This document shows, piece by piece, positions 1 through 3,628 of a stretch of DNA of 6,210 nt. Every line of letters begins with the position of its first letter. The first letter of the stretch is position 1. The position numbers and the translations under genes are program-made. Where the stretch lies: NCBI GenBank assembly GCA_949128015.1, contig CASBRC010000494.1:1-6210 (forward strand). Reading direction: 5' to 3'. Below the pieces are notes generated by a model. The model was not told the DNA's origin, did no database searches, and worked only from the letters and a program-made list of their open reading frames with translations. The DNA is from Synechococcales cyanobacterium PMM_0003. Its GTDB lineage: Bacteria; Cyanobacteriota; Cyanobacteriia; Pseudanabaenales; Pseudanabaenaceae.

Positions 1-10
1 AGTCTATTCT

Positions 11-89
11 GCCCCCTAAATCCCCCAATTCTGGGGGACTTTGAAAGATCTAAATTTTCTTGTCCCCCCAGAATTGGGGGCTAGGGGGC
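11..89. repeat. C/G-rich intergenic inverted repeat
   Basis: The left arm (11-38) and right arm (63-89) are nearly exact reverse complements, about 27 bp, differing by a 2-nt insertion and a 1-nt shift in a G run. The spacer is 24 nt (39-62). Each arm is itself built of alternating C5 and G5 runs around AATTCT. C/G-run repeats of this style (CCCCCTAAATCCCCC...) are common between genes in filamentous cyanobacteria; that comparison is from memory. The element lies downstream of the leftward sbpA gene and could fold as RNA or cruciform DNA. No ORF overlaps it. Confidence 0.75.
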
Positions 90-140
90 GCATTGGCATT
101 GACTTGGCTAGGTTTGAGACTTGTGTGTACACGGTAGCTT

Positions 141-163
141 TCCAAGGGGGAATTAAAGGGGGT
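141..163. repeat. G-rich repeat fragment
   Basis: Two G5 runs separated by AATTAAA, flanked by TCCAA. Read on the minus strand this is a CCCCCTTTAATTCCCCC motif, which resembles the C-run repeats of cyanobacterial intergenic DNA and the larger inverted repeat at 11-89. It looks like a single half-element without a partner arm. No function can be assigned. Confidence 0.45.
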
Positions 164-176
164 AAGTCCGACTTAC
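162..176. repeat. Small perfect palindrome downstream of sbpA
   Basis: GTAAGTC and GACTTAC flank a single central C. It lies 40 bp beyond the sbpA stop codon and is followed, in the sbpA direction, by C-rich rather than T-rich sequence. It is therefore not a convincing intrinsic terminator. It could be a protein-binding dyad, the edge of a repeat element, or chance. Confidence 0.35.
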
Positions 177-215
177 GTGTTTTAAATTAAAGTATTTTCT
201 TTCTTGGAAATGTCC

Positions 216-1352
216 TTAACGCTTTATTTGTGATTGAATTTGATCAAAAGCGCCACCATCAGCGAAGAATTTTTTGTCAATCTCACTCCAACTGCCAAAA
301 TCTTTCACAGTTGCAAGTTCTTTAACTTTGGGATAAAGATCAACAAATTGCTTTTCCTTGGCTACAGTTTGGTCAACGGGGCGGAAGCCAACCTTGGCAA
401 ACTCGGTTTGAGCTTCGGGTGTATAGAGGAATTTGACAAATGCTTCGGCAACTTCCTTTGTACCGTGCTTCGCAACATTTTTGTCAACTACTGCGATCGG
501 GTTGTCAATTGAAATGTTCACATCAGGAATAACATAATTAACCTTCTGTCCTTTTTGGGAGGCAAGAATAATTTCGTTTTCGTAGTTAATCAAAGCATCA
601 CCTTGACCTTGCTTGAAAAAGGCATCAGTCGCTTCTCTAGCATCTTTAGTCAAAATTGGTACATTCTTGAATACCTTGACTAGTGATTCTTGAGCTTTGG
701 GATCACTTCCACCTTTTTTAACCGCCGCGTTCCATAGAGCAAGGAAGTTCCAACGGGCAACACCAGAGGTTTTGGGATCGGCAGTAATCAAGCTAACACC
801 ATCTTTTTCTAGGTCAGACCAATCTTTAATGTTTTTAGGATTACCTTCACGGGTTACTAGTGCAGCAACGGATTTAGAGACAATTGACTCATTAGGAAAT
901 TCTTGTTCCCAACCTTTATCGATCAGTCCTGCTTTTTCGATTTTGCTAGTATCTCCAGCCAGAGCTAAGTGAACGATATCAGCTTCTAGTCCATCAATAA
1001 CCGCACGGGTTTGTGACCCAGAAGCACCATAGCTTTGCTTAAAGATAACTGTTTGATTTTGTTCTTTTTGCCATTTCTCGACAAATTTCGGAATAATTTC
1101 TGCATGGGCTTGCTTGGTTACGGCAAAGGATACAAAGGTTAATTCAACATCCTTTTTGGTGTTACCAGATGAAGGGCTACTGCTCGTGGTGCAGGCTGCC
1201 ATGGTCACGCTAATCATTGCCCCAGCTAGAAAGTAAGAGACAAATTTACGACCCCATTTATGACTGAATATATTATTGAATAAGTTTGATAAGTTTGCGA
1301 TCGCATTGACCACCGATTTGGAAGCACTTAAAGGATGTTGCTTTGAACTCAT
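216..1352 (-). CDS. sbpA: Sulfate-binding protein of an ABC transporter (lipoprotein)
   Basis: The 378-residue product is a periplasmic solute-binding protein that would capture sulfate (possibly thiosulfate) and hand it to a CysTWA-type importer. The family signatures are clear: QSYGASGSQTR at residues 106-116, and DPKTSGVARW at 192-201, which matches the sulfate-binding-protein pattern NPK[ST]SGxAR with Asp replacing Asn. The stretch from about 69 to 375 covers the whole two-lobed fold. A hydrophobic segment (37-50) ends in MAAC with Cys54, a plausible but not ideal lipobox, followed by a Ser/Thr-rich linker, so a membrane-anchored lipoprotein is inferred. The 36 residues before the hydrophobic core are unusually long. 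The ATG is supported by GGAGA nine bases upstream, and no better in-frame start lies downstream. The permease and ATPase genes are not in the window; they could lie left of position 1 or elsewhere. A phosphate-binding relative is less likely given the signatures. Confidence 0.93.
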   Translation of the reverse strand: MSSKQHPLSASKSVVNAIANLSNLFNNIFSHKWGRKFVSYFLAGAMISVTMAACTTSSSPSSGNTKKDVELTFVSFAVTKQAHAEIIPKFVEKWQKEQNQTVIFKQSYGASGSQTRAVIDGLEADIVHLALAGDTSKIEKAGLIDKGWEQEFPNESIVSKSVAALVTREGNPKNIKDWSDLEKDGVSLITADPKTSGVARWNFLALWNAAVKKGGSDPKAQESLVKVFKNVPILTKDAREATDAFFKQGQGDALINYENEIILASQKGQKVNYVIPDVNISIDNPIAVVDKNVAKHGTKEVAEAFVKFLYTPEAQTEFAKVGFRPVDQTVAKEKQFVDLYPKVKELATVKDFGSWSEIDKKFFADGGAFDQIQSQIKR

Positions 1353-1361
1353 AGGATGGGA

Positions 1362-1366
1362 TCTCC
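1362..1366 (-). promoter_or_regulatory. Ribosome binding site of sbpA
   Basis: On the minus strand GGAGA stands nine bases before the ATG at 1352. It supports that start and therefore the long n-region of the signal peptide. Confidence 0.6.
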
Positions 1367-1368
1367 AA

Positions 1369-1430
1369 TAAAAGTAATCTACTGTATCTTGGTGGAGATA
1401 CCGTATTTTTAGGATATTACATTACTTTTA
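1369..1430 (-). promoter_or_regulatory. Nested dyads in the sbpA promoter/leader
   Basis: The outer arms are TAAAAGTAAT (1369-1378) and ATTACTTTTA (1421-1430), a perfect 10-bp match. The inner arms are GTATCT (1384-1389) and AGATAC (1396-1401) around a 6-bp centre. The 6-6-6 layout of the inner dyad resembles operators of Crp/Fnr-family dimers, and CysR, a Crp-family protein, is known to act on sulfur genes in cyanobacteria. A CysR site is inference only, because its consensus is not checked here. The same bases could instead form a leader RNA stem. Confidence 0.35.
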
Positions 1431-1455
1431 TACAAACTACAAATAAAATCTCCAA
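1427..1455 (-). promoter_or_regulatory. Candidate sbpA promoter
   Basis: On the minus strand a -10 box TATAAA (1427-1432, five of six matches to consensus) lies 17 bp after TTGGAG (1450-1455, a weak -35 keeping only TTG). A start near 1420 would give a leader of about 70 nt. An alternative -10, TAATAT, lies a little downstream. The -10 box overlaps the outer arm of the dyad described at 1369-1430. Confidence 0.4.
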
Positions 1456-1469
1456 ATTGCCCATGAAGT

Positions 1470-1534
1470 TACTCCCTTCCCACCCAAGAATTAGCGTTGC
1501 CGCGCAACGCTAATTCTTGGGTGGGAAGGGAGTA
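1470..1534. repeat. Perfect 31-bp palindromic element
   Basis: The arms at 1470-1500 and 1504-1534 are exact reverse complements over 31 bp with only a 3-nt loop (CGC). The outer part is C/G-run rich (CTCCCTTCCCACCC) and the inner part reads AAGAATTAGCGTTGC. It lies between divergent genes, so it is not placed as a terminator of either, and no T tract follows. An intact, mismatch-free stem suggests a recently inserted palindromic repeat (REP/MITE-like). A cruciform or a processed double-stranded RNA are alternatives. Confidence 0.8.
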
Positions 1535-1577
1535 GGTAATTTCTAGAAATAAAATCATCCGATATTAGCTTAACAAG

Positions 1578-1632
1578 CGGGAAGCCCCGCGCTCTATCCG
1601 TTTACAAGGATGAGTGACGGGATGAAAGCGCG
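1578..1632 (+). ncRNA. IS200/IS605-type right end / omega-RNA-like scaffold, orphan
   Basis: The sequence starts CGGGAAGCCCCGCGC and ends GGGATGAAAGCG. Between these it can fold as CCCG (1586-1589), CTC and ATCC (around 1592-1599) pairing with GGAT, GAG and CGGG (1608-1621) across an 8-nt loop. From memory, GAAGCCC - stem-loop - GGGATGAA is the layout of the 3' ends of cyanobacterial tnpB elements, where the omega-RNA scaffold overlaps the end of tnpB. One frame reads REAPRSIRLQG and then stops, like the tail of such a protein, but a TAG lies directly upstream and no TnpB zinc finger or catalytic motif is present. It is thus a relic, a solo end, or an orphan guide-RNA-like element. An unrelated xseA leader structure is the main alternative. 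Confidence 0.4.
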
Positions 1633-1678
1633 TCCATTGAGGGGTTCGACACCCCGAAAATGGACAACTATTTTTGCT
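1632..1678 (+). terminator. Hairpin plus T-rich run upstream of xseA
   Basis: GTCCATT (1632-1638) pairs with AATGGAC (1659-1665). Inside, GGGGT (1641-1645) pairs with ACCCC (1651-1655), leaving a small internal loop. A run TATTTTTGCTTTTAT follows from 1670. This is compatible with an intrinsic terminator closing the structured element just upstream, or with an attenuator in an xseA leader. The T tract is interrupted, so efficiency is uncertain. Confidence 0.45.
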
Positions 1679-1688
1679 TTTATAATAT
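1661..1688 (+). promoter_or_regulatory. Candidate xseA promoter
   Basis: TGGACA (1661-1666) differs from the -35 consensus at one base. TAATAT (1683-1688) lies 16 bp further and matches the -10 consensus at four positions. The better box TATAAT (1681-1686) overlaps it but is only 14 bp away. Transcription starting here would begin near 1695, leaving too little leader for an ATG at 1704 but a normal one for 1761. The -35 box overlaps the hairpin at 1632-1665. Confidence 0.35.
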
Positions 1689-1760
1689 TTTTCGATTATA
1701 GTTATGTCATTGACAACAGCTATATTTATTAGATTATTAGTCTGGCTTGCAGAAGATTTT

Positions 1761-2957
1761 ATGGGCAGATCTAAAGATGCAATGACTGTAGGTGGCTTGA
1801 CACAGGCGATCGCACTTTTATTGCGAGATGAAATTGGGGTTGTGCGCGTGACAGGAGAGATTTCTGGCTTTACCACAGCCACCTCTGGACATCGCTACTT
1901 TACGCTCAAGGATGAGTCAGCCCAAATCAGTTGCGTCATGTGGGGAAGCAAAACTTTATCATTTCGTCCTAAAAGTGGGATGCAAGTGGTTGTCCAAGGG
2001 CGGCTGACTGTCTATGCACCGCGAGGTAATTATCAAATTGATTGCGATCGCATTACCGCCGCAGGACAAGGAGATCTCTATCTCGCTTTCGCCGCGATGA
2101 AAGAAGAGCTAGCAGAACGCGGATATTTCGATGCAGATCGCAAACAGAATATTCCTGCTTTGCCGCTCAAAATTGGTGTGGTCACTTCACAAACAGGAGC
2201 AGTGATTCAAGATATTCTTAGTACCTTGAATCGGCGATCGCCTCATTGCCAGATTTACCTATGTCCTGCGACTGTGCAAGGAGAAACTGCTCCTGAAGAG
2301 ATTTCTAGGGCGATTAAAACTTTGCAAAATACCGATGCTGATGTGTTGATCGTTGGTCGTGGTGGTGGTTCCATTGAGGATCTTTGGGCGTTTAATACTT
2401 TGTCTGTCGCTGAAGCCATTTATCATTCACGGATTCCGATCATTTCCGCCGTGGGACATGAAACGGATTTTACGATCGCAGATTTTGTGGCGGATTTACG
2501 GGCGGCGACACCAACGGCGGCGGCGGAACTGGTATCTCAATACGATCGCGATACGCTTTTGCAGCAGGTTAATGCTTGGAAAAACCTCATAACCCGTAAT
2601 GTGCAGACGGAAATGCAGAATTATCATCAGAGGCTAAATCTATTAGCCAATAGCTATGCTTTACAAAATTTTGGCGATCGTCTCCATGATCGCTCCCAAC
2701 AGTTAGATGAAGCTGAACGGGATATGCAAAAAGCTCTCGTTCGTCATCTGCGTCAATCTACGACTAAACTCGAAAGTATCACTGCCCATCTGCGATCGCT
2801 GCATCCACTATCGCCATTACAGCGTGGTTTTGCATTATTAAAATCAGGTGATCGTATACTCAGCAACGATGAATCCCTGACTACATTTTCTAAAGTGGAA
2901 ATCGTGCGGCGCTCAGAAGTTGCTCAAGCCAAGATTGAAACTGTCAAAACCAATTAG
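1761..2957 (+). CDS. xseA: Exonuclease VII large subunit
   Basis: XseA is the catalytic subunit of exonuclease VII, a metal-independent nuclease that degrades single-stranded DNA from both ends in repair and recombination. The 398-residue product has an N-terminal OB-fold (about residues 8-100, with GEISGF at 32-37 and GHRYFTLKD at 43-51), then the catalytic domain. That domain holds GAVIQDIL with Asp151, GRGGGS at 199-204 with Arg200, and GHETD at 232-236 with His233 and Asp236. These match in spacing E. coli Asp155, Arg205, His238 and Asp241. A helical, probably coiled-coil stretch (about 261-346) and the conserved SPLQRGF motif near 351-357 follow. ATG 1761 is preferred because family homology starts at MTVGGL just after it and AGAAG lies five bases upstream. 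An in-frame ATG at 1704 would add 19 hydrophobic residues without a ribosome site; ATG 1782 is also possible. The stop codon lies inside the following terminator stem. Confidence 0.95.
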   Translation: MGRSKDAMTVGGLTQAIALLLRDEIGVVRVTGEISGFTTATSGHRYFTLKDESAQISCVMWGSKTLSFRPKSGMQVVVQGRLTVYAPRGNYQIDCDRITAAGQGDLYLAFAAMKEELAERGYFDADRKQNIPALPLKIGVVTSQTGAVIQDILSTLNRRSPHCQIYLCPATVQGETAPEEISRAIKTLQNTDADVLIVGRGGGSIEDLWAFNTLSVAEAIYHSRIPIISAVGHETDFTIADFVADLRAATPTAAAELVSQYDRDTLLQQVNAWKNLITRNVQTEMQNYHQRLNLLANSYALQNFGDRLHDRSQQLDEAERDMQKALVRHLRQSTTKLESITAHLRSLHPLSPLQRGFALLKSGDRILSNDESLTTFSKVEIVRRSEVAQAKIETVKTN

Positions 2958-2996
2958 AAAAAAGCGGCGCTTCACGCCGCTTTTTTTCTAATTGGT
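2949..2996 (+). terminator. Strong intrinsic terminator between xseA and xseB
   Basis: The GC core GCGGCG (2964-2969) pairs with CGCCGC (2975-2980) around the loop CTTCA. It is flanked by A6 (2958-2963) and T7 (2981-2987). The stem extends further: ACCAATTAG (2949-2957), which contains the xseA stop codon, pairs with CTAATTGGT (2988-2996) with one bulged T. In total about 21 bp. The symmetry of A and T tracts would allow action in both directions. xseB starts only six bases after it. Confidence 0.9.
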
Positions 2997-3001
2997 ATAG
3001 A

Positions 3002-3217
3002 ATGCAAAATAAAATGCAAGACAAAATGCAAGATTTATCCTTTGAAGAACAATTACAGCGTCTAGAAGAAATTGTTGAAGTTCTCGATGATGGGGAAGCT
3101 GCCCTTGATGAGATGTTAGCTCTCTATGAAGAAGGCATGAGGCGATCGCAATATTGCCGCGAGTATCTCGAAAAAGCCGAACAGAAAGTTACGCTCATTC
3201 AAACTCAAAATTCATAA
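3002..3217 (+). CDS. xseB: Exonuclease VII small subunit
   Basis: The product, up to 71 residues, is the accessory subunit that binds the coiled-coil arms of XseA; the holoenzyme contains several XseB per XseA. Family features are plain: LSFEEQLQRLEEIVEVLDDG at 12-31, then LDEMLALYEEGM and CREYLEKAEQKV, two helices joined by a short turn. E. coli XseB is about 80 residues, so the length is normal. The N-terminus is made of three near-identical 12-nt units, each beginning ATGCAA, giving possible starts at 3002, 3014 and 3026. Homology begins two codons after the third, and no Shine-Dalgarno precedes any of them, so 3026 is a serious alternative. It follows xseA by 44 bp with a terminator hairpin between, so shared transcription would need read-through. 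Confidence 0.93.
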   Translation: MQNKMQDKMQDLSFEEQLQRLEEIVEVLDDGEAALDEMLALYEEGMRRSQYCREYLEKAEQKVTLIQTQNS

Positions 3218-3231
3218 TCAAAATTCATAAT
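3206..3231 (+). repeat. 13-bp tandem duplication over the xseB stop codon
   Basis: CAAAATTCATAAT is present twice without a gap (3206-3218 and 3219-3231). The first copy carries the xseB TAA stop; the second lies just downstream in the intergenic DNA. It looks like a recent slippage duplication with no coding effect. Confidence 0.7.
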
Positions 3232-3246
3232 TTAAAAAATATCATC

Positions 3247-3262
3247 AATTGCGATCGCAATT
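3247..3262. repeat. Extended HIP1 palindrome
   Basis: The HIP1 octamer GCGATCGC is flanked by AATT on both sides, giving a perfect 16-bp palindrome in the 111-bp gap between xseB and the DUF2256 gene. HIP1 flanks are normally variable, so this may be chance. No promoter pair with good spacing is visible around it. Confidence 0.5.
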
Positions 3263-3328
3263 ATGGCTTGTCGGTCTCGATGGTGAGAATATTTTCTAGT
3301 TATAGTCAGTCAAAAGCACCCAAAATTT

Positions 3329-3481
3329 ATGACTCACAAAGGCAATAAATCTTTTTTACCTAGTAAAGACTGCGTGGTATGCGGTAAACCCTTTGCATGG
3401 CGCAAAAAATGGGAAAAATGTTGGGACGATGTAAAGTATTGTAGCGATCGCTGTCGCAACCAAAGGGGAATAAAGAATTAG
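3329..3481 (+). CDS. DUF2256-family zinc-ribbon miniprotein
   Basis: A 50-residue ORF starting at ATG 3329 and ending at TAG 3479-3481. It contains [18 protein letters not shown] at residues 15-32, then YCSDRC at 37-42. Cys15, Cys18, Cys38 and Cys42 form a likely four-cysteine zinc site. The CxxCGxPFxWRKKW...W..VKYCSxRCR pattern is the hallmark of DUF2256, a small conserved family of unknown function found in cyanobacteria and proteobacteria. The protein is basic, with no signal peptide or membrane segment, so a cytosolic nucleic-acid-binding or adaptor role is conceivable but unproven. A HIP1 site lies inside the gene and encodes part of SDRC. No clear ribosome site precedes the ATG. It is 111 bp after xseB and 147 bp before the VIT/VWA gene, on the same strand. 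Confidence 0.88.
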   Translation: MTHKGNKSFLPSKDCVVCGKPFAWRKKWEKCWDDVKYCSDRCRNQRGIKN

Positions 3482-3501
3482 AAGTGACGTGCTACTTTTT
3501 T
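3480..3501 (+). terminator. Weak possible terminator after the DUF2256 gene
   Basis: AAGT (3482-3485) pairs with ACTT (3494-3497), extendable by one G-T pair inside and one or two pairs outside. A T6 run ends the sequence at 3501. The stem is short with few G-C pairs, so this is only suggestive. The rest of the gap to 3612 shows no promoter that I would defend. Confidence 0.3.
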
Positions 3502-3612
3502 CGTTACCAAAATTGCAACTGGTTAACTAATCACTAGCGAAGGTGAGAAACTCAAGATTAGGAAATATTAACAGCTTGCTAAATCCATTGACGACAGGAC
3601 TAGGCAGGCATT

Positions 3613-3618
3613 GAGGAG
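3613..3618 (+). promoter_or_regulatory. Ribosome binding site fixing the VIT/VWA start
   Basis: GAGGAG is a near-perfect Shine-Dalgarno ten bases before ATG 3629. It overlaps the in-frame TTG at 3611, so that codon cannot be a start using this site. Confidence 0.75.
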
Positions 3619-3628
3619 CGCAATTATT

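Noticed and set aside
234..972. Two plus-strand ORFs inside sbpA
   Set aside because: They are antisense frames of a well-conserved sulfate-binding protein gene with no start signals or recognisable domains.
1640..1672. tRNA T-arm-like GGGGTTCGACACCCC, suggesting a tRNA or tRNA fragment
   Set aside because: The fifth stem pair is missing, no matching acceptor strand or anticodon arm exists upstream, and the flanks form their own hairpin.
1704..1760. Upstream ATG that would lengthen XseA by 19 residues
   Set aside because: No ribosome site precedes it, it lies almost on top of the probable promoter, and the added residues are hydrophobic and unlike the XseA N-terminus.
1565..1882. Minus-strand ORF of 105 codons overlapping the 5' part of xseA
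   Set aside because: It covers the structured leader and the antisense of conserved xseA codons, has no family resemblance, and arises from the open antisense frame.
3154..3348. Plus-strand ORF of 64 codons across the xseB end and the following gap
   Set aside because: It is out of frame with xseB, overlaps its conserved 3' part, shows no family motif, and crosses the tandem duplication and HIP1 palindrome.
3482..3610. Promoter for the VIT/VWA gene
   Set aside because: TTGCAA (3513-3518), TATTAA (3566-3571) and TTGACG (3588-3593) occur, but no pair has an acceptable spacing, so none is reported.
3611..3628. TTG start for the VIT/VWA gene
   Set aside because: The Shine-Dalgarno GAGGAG overlaps this codon and is well spaced for ATG 3629, which begins a normal signal peptide.
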